Assembly: GCA_029256035.1 (NCBI GenBank)
Contig: JAQSYR010000046.1
Span: 1 to 11,355, forward strand
Length of the DNA: 11,355 nucleotides
Source: Anaerocolumna sp.
Lineage (GTDB): Bacteria > Bacillota > Clostridia > Lachnospirales > Lachnospiraceae
Direction of reading: 5' to 3'
This document shows positions 1-7,378 of this stretch, in pieces; positions within the stretch are counted from its first letter, which is position 1, and each line of letters begins with the position of its first letter. The position numbers were made by a program, and so were the translations under genes. The notes beneath the pieces are model-generated. The model did no database searches. It worked only from the letters and a program-made list of their open reading frames with translations, and was not told the origin of the DNA.

Positions 1-1236
1 CTGCTCCGTATTCATCTCTTTAATATCAACACCATCAACTGTAATTTTCCCCTTTTGTATCTCATAGTATCTTCCTATGAGATTAAGAATAGAGGATTTT
101 CCTGCACCGGTGGCACCAACAAATGCCACACGCTGTCCTGGCTCTATGACAAAACTTACGTCTCTTAGGATCCAATTCTCACCTTCATAAGCAAACCATA
201 CATGTTCAAATTCAATTCGTCCTTTGATTTTCTTTAAAAGTTTTGGATTTTCAGGATTCACAATAAGAGGTTCTTCCTCTAATATGGTAAATATCTTTTC
301 CGCCGATGCCATGGCAGACTGTAAGGATCCAAGTTGTTCTGCCAACTCCTGAATTGGCTCAAAGAAGGAATTAATGTATTGTATAAATATATATAAAGTT
401 CCTATGGTAATATTCCCTTTCATTACGGTAACAAGGGATACCACTGATAATATATATATAGAAGGTCGAAAGATTGCAAATACCATCATTTCTCTAAAGT
501 TTGCCTTATATAAATCTACACTTTTTTCTTCAAACTCCTTATATTTTTCTTTTTCCCTTGCAAATATCTGAATCAGTTTCATACCTGAGATATGTTCCGA
601 AAGATATGTATTTATAATGGTGAGCTTGGTTCTTGCAACACGATAAGTAGCTCTGGATATAGATTTAAATAGCATGGTAAGCCCAATAATAAATGGTAAT
701 AAAGCAAATCCATAAAGAGATAATTTAATATTAATGCTAAGCATTACTAGTGCTAGTCCAAGGATTTTAATTATGTTTTTAAATAACTTTACAAGAATGT
801 TAGCATACATTTCATTTAAAGCTTCCACATCATTGGTAATTCTGGTTACTAATCGCCCTACCGGCGTAATATCAAAGAATCTTAACGACAGATTATGAAC
901 ATGCTGGAAAACTTCCTGTCTGATGTTATAAATAATATTCTGGCCGGCTAACTGATGTATCCATGCCTGAAGAAAATTAAAGAGAAAGCTAATAATTAAT
1001 ACAATAAGGTAAATAAAAGCAGTCATTTTTACGCCGTTAAAATTACCTGTATCAATAAATTTATCAATGGCATTTCCCACCAATATGGGCCGGTATAATT
1101 CTAATCCTGTAATACATAATACCAGAATAAGGGCGGTTAACATCCAATGCCAATATGGCATGGCATAGGACAGGAGGCGTAGCAAAATGTTCCCCTGTAT
1201 GGACTTTTCATAATCAATTTCACGTCGTTTCTTCAT
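1..1236 (-). CDS. ABC exporter half-transporter, TMD-NBD, partial (C-terminus beyond window)
   Basis: This is the second half of a probable heterodimeric multidrug-type ABC exporter. The reading frame is open for 412 codons from an ATG and runs off the left edge. The visible part holds the membrane domain, roughly residues 20-310, including an exporter motif with FFD, GRL and TRITND near residue 105. The ATPase domain then begins, with Walker A GATGAGKS at residues 374-381. The Q-loop, LSGGQ signature, Walker B and H-loop are missing only because the window ends; relatives are about 600 residues or longer. It follows the other half-transporter after 79 bases with no terminator, so the two are probably cotranscribed. 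The ribosome site is modest: GGAAAGG lies about 11 bases before the ATG. By analogy with BmrD/TM288 this should be the subunit with the intact catalytic Glu, but that residue lies outside the window. The substrate cannot be told from sequence. Confidence 0.93.
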   Translation of the reverse strand, partial: MKKRREIDYEKSIQGNILLRLLSYAMPYWHWMLTALILVLCITGLELYRPILVGNAIDKFIDTGNFNGVKMTAFIYLIVLIISFLFNFLQAWIHQLAGQNIIYNIRQEVFQHVHNLSLRFFDITPVGRLVTRITNDVEALNEMYANILVKLFKNIIKILGLALVMLSINIKLSLYGFALLPFIIGLTMLFKSISRATYRVARTKLTIINTYLSEHISGMKLIQIFAREKEKYKEFEEKSVDLYKANFREMMVFAIFRPSIYILSVVSLVTVMKGNITIGTLYIFIQYINSFFEPIQELAEQLGSLQSAMASAEKIFTILEEEPLIVNPENPKLLKKIKGRIEFEHVWFAYEGENWILRDVSFVIEPGQRVAFVGATGAGKSSILNLIGRYYEIQKGKITVDGVDIKEMNTEQ

Positions 1237-1315
1237 GGCACATAACCTTTCCAACCTTTAATAAAAACAGTCCCCTACTATTTCTTTTAGAACTCTTTTC
1301 TTCAACTATTTACTT

Positions 1316-3064
1316 TTATACTGCTTCCAACTGTTTTTCCAACTGCTGCTTTTCATACATATCTGCATATATGCCACGTTTCTCTAGTAACTCTTCATGG
1401 GTACCATATTCCGCCATAATGCCAGAATCTAATACCAGAATCTTATCTGCATTCTGAATGGTAGAGATTCTGTGGGCAATAATAATGGTAGTTTTCCCTT
1501 TTCTATTTTCCTTAAGATTAGTCAGAATCTGCTCTTCCGTATTAGTATCGACTGCAGATAAAGCGTCATCCAGAATAAGTATGGGAGCGTCTTTCATAAG
1601 GGCTCTGGCAATGGAACTTCGTTGTTTCTGACCACCGGAGAGGGTAACTCCCCGTTCTCCAACCAAAGTTCCATACTGTAATGGGAAGTTCATTATGTTC
1701 TCGTGAATATTTGCTTCCTTTGCAGCTTTATGTACTAATTCCAAATCCTTAGTTTCTGAACCAAAAGCTATATTATTTTGCAGGGTATCAGAAAACAGGA
1801 AATTATCCTGAGGAACGTATGCTATATTTTCTCTCAAAGTTTTAAGGGGTATCTCACGAATCTCGTACCCATCTAGAAGTATGCTCCCTTTCGGTGCATT
1901 ATATAAACGAAGTAAAAGATTAGCAATGGTAGTTTTGCCGCTGCCCGTTCGTCCAAGAATAGCCAGTGTATTTCCCTGTTCTACTATTAAAGAAATTTGC
2001 TTTAACACTTCCGTGTTTTCCTCTGTATATCGGAAGGATAACTCCTTAAATTCAATTTTACCATTCAATTGTTCCACCGGTTTAACATATTTTTCTTCAT
2101 ATATCTCCGGTTTTTCATTAAATATATTTTGTATTCTTTTTATAGAAGCAATCCCCTGTGAGAAGAAGGTTATGCTGTCACCAGTTGCAATCATTGGCCA
2201 CACCAGCATATTTATGTATTGGTTAAATGCAATGAACCGTCCTATGGTAATATCTCCCTGAATTGTAAGGTATCCTCCATAAAGCAATGTAATTACACTG
2301 GAAATGCCAATGAGGATATCTAAGAGTGGCATAATAAATGCTTGCAATTTAACAACTCTTAAATTTCTTTCTTTATTTTTTAAATTCGCTTTGGCAAATT
2401 CTTTTAACTCTTTTCGTTCCTGTACAAATGCTTTAATTACACGAATTCCAGAGATACTTTCCTGTACCTGGTCTGTAAGTTCTGAAAATGCCTGTTGTTT
2501 CTCGTCAAAACGCTTCTCAATTGCGTTGCCATAATATATGCCACCTACCCCAAGTAAGATTAGTGGGATTACTGCAAGTAAGGTTAATCTAAGATCAACA
2601 TAAAGAATCATCTTTGTTAATACCATAATTGTCATAATTCCTGCATCAAAGGAGGTTATAACGGCAGGACCCGTAGCCATTCGAATTGCATTTAAATCAT
2701 TTGTAAAATGGGCCATTAAGTCTCCTGTTTTATTTTTATTAAAATAATTCATGGATAAAGTTTCCAAGTGTGCAAATAGATCATTTCTTAATTCACATTC
2801 AATTGCCCTGGATGATCCAAAGATATAATAGCGCCATCCAAATCTTCCCAACGCAAGTATAAGCCCTACTAACACGATCTTTCCAATGCCAAACATTACC
2901 CCATGCATATCCATGGTACCGCTTTCTAAACCATCGGTGATTTCTCCCGTAAACTGAGGTATATAAAGATTCATAAAATCTACAATAAATAAAATTAGTA
3001 TACCTGCAATATATTTCCACTTGTATTTATCGATGTATTTAAATATTACAATAATATCTTTCAT
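1316..3064 (-). CDS. ABC exporter half-transporter with degenerate catalytic site (BmrC/TM287-like)
   Basis: This is a complete 582-residue ABC exporter subunit of the multidrug/lipid type, acting in the cytoplasmic membrane. The N-terminal half, about residues 15-310, is a six-helix membrane domain. The ATPase domain follows with Walker A GRTGSGKT at 371-378, Q-loop Gln419, signature LSGGQ at 475-479, Walker B LILDD at 496-500, D-loop SAVD at 503-506 and H-loop His531. The residue after the Walker B Asp is Asp500 where Glu is normally catalytic. In BmrC, TM287 and LmrC this substitution marks the subunit with the degenerate site in a heterodimer, which fits the adjacent second half-transporter. 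An ATG five codons upstream is open, but it sits on the ribosome site GGAGGG; that site is 7 bases before the ATG chosen here. The gene is first in its operon, divergent from the XRE-cupin regulator, so that regulator might also control it. Confidence 0.95.
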   Translation of the reverse strand: MKDIIVIFKYIDKYKWKYIAGILILFIVDFMNLYIPQFTGEITDGLESGTMDMHGVMFGIGKIVLVGLILALGRFGWRYYIFGSSRAIECELRNDLFAHLETLSMNYFNKNKTGDLMAHFTNDLNAIRMATGPAVITSFDAGIMTIMVLTKMILYVDLRLTLLAVIPLILLGVGGIYYGNAIEKRFDEKQQAFSELTDQVQESISGIRVIKAFVQERKELKEFAKANLKNKERNLRVVKLQAFIMPLLDILIGISSVITLLYGGYLTIQGDITIGRFIAFNQYINMLVWPMIATGDSITFFSQGIASIKRIQNIFNEKPEIYEEKYVKPVEQLNGKIEFKELSFRYTEENTEVLKQISLIVEQGNTLAILGRTGSGKTTIANLLLRLYNAPKGSILLDGYEIREIPLKTLRENIAYVPQDNFLFSDTLQNNIAFGSETKDLELVHKAAKEANIHENIMNFPLQYGTLVGERGVTLSGGQKQRSSIARALMKDAPILILDDALSAVDTNTEEQILTNLKENRKGKTTIIIAHRISTIQNADKILVLDSGIMAEYGTHEELLEKRGIYADMYEKQQLEKQLEAV

Positions 3065-3071
3065 CCATATA

Positions 3072-3077
3072 CCCTCC
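3072..3077 (-). promoter_or_regulatory. Ribosome binding site deciding the start of the ABC exporter gene
   Basis: GGAGGG lies 7 bases before the ATG at 3064 and overlaps the first codons after an alternative in-frame ATG at 3079. That upstream ATG has no Shine-Dalgarno sequence of its own, so translation should begin at 3064. Confidence 0.8.
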
Positions 3078-3095
3078 ATAAAACTGAATTACTAT

Positions 3096-3124
3096 ATTAT
3101 CATACTTTTTCTTCCGTTTTTCAA
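3096..3124 (-). promoter_or_regulatory. Sigma-A-type promoter for the ABC exporter pair
   Basis: On the minus strand, TTGAAA at 3119-3124 and GATAAT at 3096-3101 are separated by exactly 17 bases. Each hexamer matches its consensus at five of six positions. Transcription would begin near 3089 and give a leader of about 25 bases ahead of the exporter gene. The promoter lies in the divergent region shared with the XRE-cupin regulator, so a regulator bound here could affect both directions. Confidence 0.65.
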
Positions 3125-3151
3125 TGTTAAAATCATATAAACTTTTTTATG

Positions 3152-3157
3152 TATAAC
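3152..3157 (+). promoter_or_regulatory. Possible -10 element for the XRE-cupin regulator
   Basis: TATAAC is the best -10-like hexamer upstream of the regulator and would start transcription near 3164. No good -35 lies at 17 bases; TTAAAA at 3127-3132 is at a poor spacing of 19. This is the weakest promoter call in the window and may need activation or be wrong. Confidence 0.25.
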
Positions 3158-3169
3158 AAAAAAAATTAT

Positions 3170-3183
3170 TGCAAATATATGCA
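3170..3183. repeat. Near-palindrome just before the regulator's ribosome site (candidate autoregulatory operator)
   Basis: TGCAAATATATGCA is symmetric at 12 of 14 positions. It ends two bases before the ribosome binding region of the XRE-cupin gene. A repressor bound here would block the regulator's own transcript. The sequence is AT-rich and short, so chance is a real alternative. Confidence 0.3.
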
Positions 3184-3184
3184 C

Positions 3185-3192
3185 AAAGGTGG
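3185..3192 (+). promoter_or_regulatory. Ribosome binding site deciding the start of the XRE-cupin gene
   Basis: AAAGGTGG is followed after 8 bases by the ATG at 3201. An in-frame GTG at 3189 lies inside this site and would have no ribosome site of its own, so the ATG is preferred. Confidence 0.75.
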
Positions 3193-3200
3193 AAAATGTA

Positions 3201-3755
3201 ATGGAATTAGATTTTGGTAATAAGATTAAAAGATATAGAAATAAGAACAATATGACGATACAGGAATTTGCTAATAAAACAGGGTTAAGTACTGCTTTAC
3301 TTAGTCAGATAGAACGGAATATAGCAAATCCTACCATTAATGTATTAAAGACGGTATCAGATGCCATTGGCATTAGTATTTCTGAATTATTAGCTCCTGA
3401 AATTAAGAATATAGATTTAGTTTTACGTGCTTCGGAACGTAAAATAGTATTTGACTCTAACCATAAACATATTATGTATAGTATTCTGGCCAATGCCCCA
3501 ACCAATAATAGCTTTGATGTATTAATGATTCATTTGGACCCATTTAGTGAATCTGACTACCGCTTAAGTTCTCATCCCCAAGAGGAAGCTTTAATTATCC
3601 TCGAAGGAGAGGTAGAGATGATCTTCGAGGATGAAATTATTACACTGTACGTAGGTGATACTATACGTATTCTTCCTAATCGTCTTCACAGACTAAAAAA
3701 TACTACAGGCAATAGTATGGTAGGTATTACATTTAAGTCACAAACACATTTTTAA
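3201..3755 (+). CDS. XRE-family transcriptional regulator with C-terminal cupin domain
   Basis: This 184-residue cytoplasmic DNA-binding protein has the two-domain layout of XRE-cupin regulators. A lambda-repressor-type helix-turn-helix occupies about residues 7-62, with turn and recognition helix near LSTALLSQIERN at 29-40. A small cupin barrel occupies about 105-180, with conserved HPQEEALIILEGEVEM near 125-140 and a later histidine, His163, in NRLHRL. In this family the cupin is usually taken to bind a small effector; relatives control polyamine, amino-acid and sulfur use. The gene is divergent from the ABC exporter pair and convergent with the uptake/desulfidase operon, leaving 8 bases to the SDR stop codon. 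No convincing terminator hairpin follows it, although a T run lies just past the stop. It is the only regulator in view and the obvious candidate to control the operon, itself or the exporter. The effector is unknown. Confidence 0.92.
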   Translation: MELDFGNKIKRYRNKNNMTIQEFANKTGLSTALLSQIERNIANPTINVLKTVSDAIGISISELLAPEIKNIDLVLRASERKIVFDSNHKHIMYSILANAPTNNSFDVLMIHLDPFSESDYRLSSHPQEEALIILEGEVEMIFEDEIITLYVGDTIRILPNRLHRLKNTTGNSMVGITFKSQTHF

Positions 3756-3763
3756 TAGAAGAT

Positions 3764-4555
3764 TTACATAATTCGGTTTTTTTGTTCAAAGGAAAAGGTT
3801 GGGTTCAAAGTGACACTTCTTCCCCCAGATACTTCTATGGTAGTTCCTGTCATATAGGACGCTGCATCACTGGCTAAAAATATAACGGGTTTAGCAATTT
3901 CATGAGGTTCAGCCAAACGCTGTAACAAGGTACCTCCTGCATTATATTTTAATTCTTCTTCCGAAATCGTTTCTCTGACCATAGGTGTTAAAGTAAACCC
4001 AGGCATGATACAGGTTACTCGGACACCATATGCGGCATATTCTCCAGCAAATGTATTGGTCAGATTTACTATGGCTGCTTTTAACGGGCCATAGAGTGTG
4101 CTTCTTCCTGCGGATGGACACCTGGCTGCTAAAGAACTGATGTTTACTATACTTCCTCCTGTTTCCTTCATATAACGAAAAGCTGCCTGGCATCCAAAAA
4201 TAGCAGATTTAAAGCAAATAGAAGTTATTTTATCAATTTCTTCCGAGGTATACTCATTACCCTCTTTTGATAAAGTAGCGCCTACATTATTAATCCAACA
4301 GTCGATTCCATGAAATCTTTTCGCTACATTATCTGCAAATTCATACAGTTTCTTATCATCTGTTACATCAACAGATTCATAATACACCTCTCCAAGTTCC
4401 ATTAATTCTTCTGCTGCTTTTTTTAGCTCCTGTGAATTTCTGGCGCAGATGGCAACTTTAGAACCTTCTTTTAAAAATTCTTTTGCAATTGCAAATCCTA
4501 TTCCTTTGCTGCCACCTAAAACAACTGCCGTTTTATTCTTTAAACCCATATCCAT
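3764..4555 (-). CDS. Short-chain dehydrogenase/reductase (SDR, FabG-like), substrate unknown
   Basis: This complete 263-residue classical SDR is a soluble NAD(P)-dependent oxidoreductase. The Rossmann nucleotide motif GGSKGIG is at residues 14-20, DVT at 63-65 and the NNAG-type motif NNVG at 89-92. The catalytic set is intact, with Ser141 in NISS and Tyr155/Lys159 in YGPLK; PGF at 185-187 follows. Arg39 at the end of the second strand suggests a preference for NADP(H), as inferred from family knowledge. AGGAGT lies 7 bases before the ATG, and only 21 bases separate the gene from the desulfidase gene upstream, so it is the last cistron of the operon. Family members reduce many carbonyl compounds and the sequence does not reveal the substrate. 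Given its neighbours it may act on a keto acid or hydroxy acid from amino-acid breakdown; that is a guess. Confidence 0.93.
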   Translation of the reverse strand: MDMGLKNKTAVVLGGSKGIGFAIAKEFLKEGSKVAICARNSQELKKAAEELMELGEVYYESVDVTDDKKLYEFADNVAKRFHGIDCWINNVGATLSKEGNEYTSEEIDKITSICFKSAIFGCQAAFRYMKETGGSIVNISSLAARCPSAGRSTLYGPLKAAIVNLTNTFAGEYAAYGVRVTCIMPGFTLTPMVRETISEEELKYNAGGTLLQRLAEPHEIAKPVIFLASDAASYMTGTTIEVSGGRSVTLNPTFSFEQKNRIM

Positions 4556-4576
4556 ATGATATACTCCTAAAATATA

Positions 4577-5857
4577 TTAATTATCTATCATTATTTTTAA
4601 AATTTCTAAATCAGTTTCTTTCATACCATCTTTTCCAAGTCTGCCGACACTAGACATAGTCTCCTCAATATCTGATTTTACTATGCCATCTCCCGCCTTA
4701 AAATGTTCATTATTCATTGCCATATGATGGGCAAGAATTGCAGCGTCTAATGCAGATGCTATTTTTGCCGCACAGGATGCTTTTGCTCCATCACATACGA
4801 TTCCAGACACATTGGCAAGGGTATTTACTATGGAATATTGAATCTGCTCTTTGCTTCCTCCTGCAAGATAGGTAATTGCTGCACCACTTCCGCACGCTGC
4901 ACTTACGGCTCCACAATAAGCAGAAAGTTTCCCGATTTTAGACTTCTGGTGAATGGATATTAAATTACTAATAACTAAGGCTCTATATAAAGATTCCATA
5001 TCACATCCAAATTCTTTTGCATATTCAATAACTGGCAAGGAAACTGTCATACCCTGATTACCACTTCCAGAATTAATGATTACCGGCATACTACAACCGC
5101 TCATTCTTGCATCAGATCCTGCCGCAGCCCTGGCAATTGCCTTAATTCTAATATCATTACCGTAAACCCTTAACATGGTCTTACCAATGTTAGCACCATA
5201 GGCATTTTTTAATCCTTCATTTGATATTGCCATATTATAGCGGATTTCACGATCTAATAATTCTGATACGTCCTGCATGTTAACTATATTTGCAAATTCA
5301 AGAATGGAATCTACGGTCATTTCTGTAACTTCTGTGCCTTTTGATTCTGTATCTTCATACTCCCTGTCTTTTTGAAATAATATTTGACCATTTAATACTT
5401 CTTTTACAATATTAGTGTGACCACCCTCTATTTCAACCATTGCAGTATCATTTCCAGCCTTAGCTGTAACAATTAAATGCAGATTTGCATCTCCTTCTAA
5501 AAGTTCCACTTCACATATATTATTGTCCAATAATTTTTTTGTAAGGATAATATCATCTGTGGTAACATTACTTATTACTTCTAATTTCTTCTCCGGGTTA
5601 CCACAAACCATTCCAAGTATGGTGGCTACTTCTATCCCTTTTAGCCCTCCTGAATTTGGTACAATAACCCCTTTTACATTTTTAATAATATTACCACTAC
5701 AGGCGGTAATTAATTTCTCCGGTTGTTTCCCAAGTACTTTTCTTGCAACTGCACTACAGTACGCAATTGCAATTGGTTCGGTACAACCCATTGCAGGTAC
5801 CAGTTCTTCTTTTAGAATTTTTAAATATGTATCATATTTGTTTTTATCAAATGTCAT
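4577..5857 (-). CDS. L-cysteine desulfidase family protein (UPF0597, CyuA/YhaM-like)
   Basis: The family includes Methanocaldococcus jannaschii L-cysteine desulfidase, an oxygen-sensitive [4Fe-4S] enzyme that splits L-cysteine into pyruvate, ammonia and sulfide, and E. coli CyuA. This 426-residue cytoplasmic protein is full length for the family. It carries GCTEP at residues 24-28 (Cys25), SGSGNQG at 263-269, Cys315 in AYCGAVSAACGSG, and Cys355/Cys362 near CDGAKASC. From memory, the archaeal enzyme uses Cys25, Cys282, Cys322 and Cys329; the 40- and 7-residue spacings of the last three match Cys315, Cys355 and Cys362 here, and Cys25 aligns directly. An in-frame GTG four codons upstream overlaps the ribosome site, so the ATG is taken as start. 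The gene lies 24 bases after livF and 21 before the SDR gene. The link to an amino-acid importer implies catabolism of imported cysteine or of a compound yielding it. Another beta-substituted amino acid as substrate cannot be excluded. Confidence 0.88.
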   Translation of the reverse strand: MTFDKNKYDTYLKILKEELVPAMGCTEPIAIAYCSAVARKVLGKQPEKLITACSGNIIKNVKGVIVPNSGGLKGIEVATILGMVCGNPEKKLEVISNVTTDDIILTKKLLDNNICEVELLEGDANLHLIVTAKAGNDTAMVEIEGGHTNIVKEVLNGQILFQKDREYEDTESKGTEVTEMTVDSILEFANIVNMQDVSELLDREIRYNMAISNEGLKNAYGANIGKTMLRVYGNDIRIKAIARAAAGSDARMSGCSMPVIINSGSGNQGMTVSLPVIEYAKEFGCDMESLYRALVISNLISIHQKSKIGKLSAYCGAVSAACGSGAAITYLAGGSKEQIQYSIVNTLANVSGIVCDGAKASCAAKIASALDAAILAHHMAMNNEHFKAGDGIVKSDIEETMSSVGRLGKDGMKETDLEILKIMIDN

Positions 5858-5863
5858 AATAAA

Positions 5864-5870
5864 CCTCACT
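5864..5870 (-). promoter_or_regulatory. Ribosome binding site deciding the desulfidase start
   Basis: AGTGAGG ends 6 bases before the ATG at 5857. The in-frame GTG at 5869 is part of this site and lacks another Shine-Dalgarno sequence, so the shorter protein is the likely product. Confidence 0.7.
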
Positions 5871-5881
5871 TACTTTCTACT

Positions 5882-6592
5882 TTAATCACCTAAATATGCT
5901 TTTTGAACATCACTATTATTTAAAAGTTCTTTCCCGGTTCCTTCTAAAACAACTCTGCCAGTTTCTAGAACATACCCTCTATCTGCAATACTTAATGCCA
6001 TAGATGCATTTTGTTCGATAAGTAAAACTGTTTTTCCCTCGTCTCGAATTTTTAAAATTAATTCAAATATTTCTTCCACAATAATTGGTGCTAACCCTAA
6101 AGATGGTTCATCCAGCATTATAATATCCGGATCCATCATTAAACCTCTTGCAATTGCTAACATCTGCTGTTCTCCGCCGGAGAGCGTACCGCCGCCTTGA
6201 TCGCAACGTTCCTTTAACCTGGGAAATAATTGATACATTTTTTGAACTAATTCATTAATTTGTGGTTTCTTTAGATCTGTATTTCCAAGAGAACCTGCAA
6301 TCAGATTTTCATATACTGTTAAAGCCGGGAATATTTTTCTTCCTTCTGGCACATGGCTTAACCCCATCTTGACTAGTTTATGAGGCGGAAGATTTGTTAT
6401 ATCCGCTCCCTTAAAGGTAAGGCGTCCGGATTCTTTGGCTACAAGGTTTGAAATTGACATTAGGGTTGTTGTTTTACCAGCTCCATTACCACCAATTAGT
6501 GTTATTATTTCTCCCTTGTTTACTTCAAAATTAACATTATTAAGTGCATTAATATAGCCATAATTTACAGTTAAGTTTTCTACTTTTAGCAT
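5882..6592 (-). CDS. livF: Branched-chain-type amino acid ABC transporter ATPase LivF
   Basis: This 236-residue cytoplasmic ATPase is one of the two nucleotide-binding subunits of a Liv/HAAT-type uptake transporter. It shows Walker A GGNGAGKT at residues 34-41, VPEGRKIFP at 81-89 (a LivF hallmark), signature LSGGEQQ at 137-143 and Walker B IIMLDEP at 157-163 with Glu162. The usual H-loop histidine is replaced by Gln194 in LIEQNA, which is normal for LivF and not a defect. Its ATG overlaps the livG stop by one base (TAATG), indicating translational coupling, with an AAAGGGG ribosome site inside livG. The desulfidase gene follows after 24 bases. Homology gives the transporter type; the true substrate may be a sulfur-containing amino acid and not leucine. 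Confidence 0.95.
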   Translation of the reverse strand: MLKVENLTVNYGYINALNNVNFEVNKGEIITLIGGNGAGKTTTLMSISNLVAKESGRLTFKGADITNLPPHKLVKMGLSHVPEGRKIFPALTVYENLIAGSLGNTDLKKPQINELVQKMYQLFPRLKERCDQGGGTLSGGEQQMLAIARGLMMDPDIIMLDEPSLGLAPIIVEEIFELILKIRDEGKTVLLIEQNASMALSIADRGYVLETGRVVLEGTGKELLNNSDVQKAYLGD

Positions 6593-7377
6593 TATTGCAG
6601 CCCCTTTCCGGCAATGATTCCTTTACCAAAGTATGCCTGGTGTACTTGTTCATCTGCTTTTACGATTTCAGGTGTTCCCTCACAGATTTTTTGACCAAAG
6701 CTTAGAACCAAAATCTGATTACAGGAGCGCATAACAAATTTCATATCATGTTCAATAACAACAATGGTATATCCATCTTCATTTAACTGCTTTATGAATT
6801 CTCTAAGAGAGTCTGTTTCATTAGGGTTCATGCCTGCTGCCGGCTCATCCAATAAAATAATAGTAGGATCTAGGGCAAGGGCTCTGGCAATTTCAACTTT
6901 ACGCTGAATTCCATAAGCCAGATTGCCAGCTTTGGTCTCAGCATACTTAGATAATCCCACTTTTTTTAGAACCTCAATGCTTTTTTCATTCACATACTCT
7001 TTATCTTTTTTATATCTGTTTGTATGTAAAATAGCATCTGTCATAGTAGATTCTGTTTTAATGTGGAAACCAGTTTTTACATTATCTAATACTGACATAT
7101 ATTTAAATAACTGTATATTCTGAAAAGTTCTTGCCATACCTAACCTGGCAATTTTGTCCGGTGATACTCCTGAAATATCGTTATTATTAAAAATAATTTT
7201 TCCATGTGTTGGAGCATAAAATCCAGAGCATATATTAAAAAAAGTAGTTTTACCAGCTCCATTTGGGCCAATGATTCCAAAGATATCTCCTTTTTCTACT
7301 TTCATATCTACATTCTCAACTGCTTTTAATCCACCAAAATACTTACATACATTTTGGGTTTCTAGGAGAGTTCCCAT
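6592..7377 (-). CDS. livG: Branched-chain-type amino acid ABC transporter ATPase LivG
   Basis: This 261-residue ATPase pairs with LivF on the cytoplasmic face of the transporter. Walker A GPNGAGKT is at residues 37-44 and the Q-loop region ARTFQN at 82-87. The LivG-type signature LAYGIQRK is at 153-160, where the family replaces LSGGQ. Walker B IILLDEP is at 173-179 with Glu178, followed by the GMNP motif typical of LivG, and His210 in IEHDM is the intact H-loop. A strong AAAGGAGG ribosome site lies inside the end of livM, 9 bases before the ATG, and one base separates the livM stop from this start. All catalytic motifs are present, so the protein should be active. Confidence 0.95.
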   Translation of the reverse strand: MGTLLETQNVCKYFGGLKAVENVDMKVEKGDIFGIIGPNGAGKTTFFNICSGFYAPTHGKIIFNNNDISGVSPDKIARLGMARTFQNIQLFKYMSVLDNVKTGFHIKTESTMTDAILHTNRYKKDKEYVNEKSIEVLKKVGLSKYAETKAGNLAYGIQRKVEIARALALDPTIILLDEPAAGMNPNETDSLREFIKQLNEDGYTIVVIEHDMKFVMRSCNQILVLSFGQKICEGTPEIVKADEQVHQAYFGKGIIAGKGLQ

Positions 7378-7378
7378 A

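Noticed and set aside
1..1236. Left-edge ABC gene as a pseudogene
   Set aside because: The frame is open to the very edge with intact motifs; truncation is due to the window boundary.
3065..3079. Upstream ATG of the complete ABC exporter
   Set aside because: It would place GGAGGG inside the coding sequence and leave no ribosome site; the next ATG is correctly spaced.
3189..3200. GTG start for the XRE-cupin regulator
   Set aside because: The GTG is inside the Shine-Dalgarno sequence of the ATG at 3201.
3756..3790. Terminator between the regulator and the SDR gene
   Set aside because: A T run is present but no stable hairpin precedes it on either strand.
5858..5869. GTG start for the desulfidase
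   Set aside because: It overlaps the AGTGAGG site that serves the ATG at 5857.
6009..6015. Loss of the H-loop histidine in LivF as a defect
   Set aside because: LivF proteins normally have Gln in this position (EQNA), so the ATPase is not degenerate.
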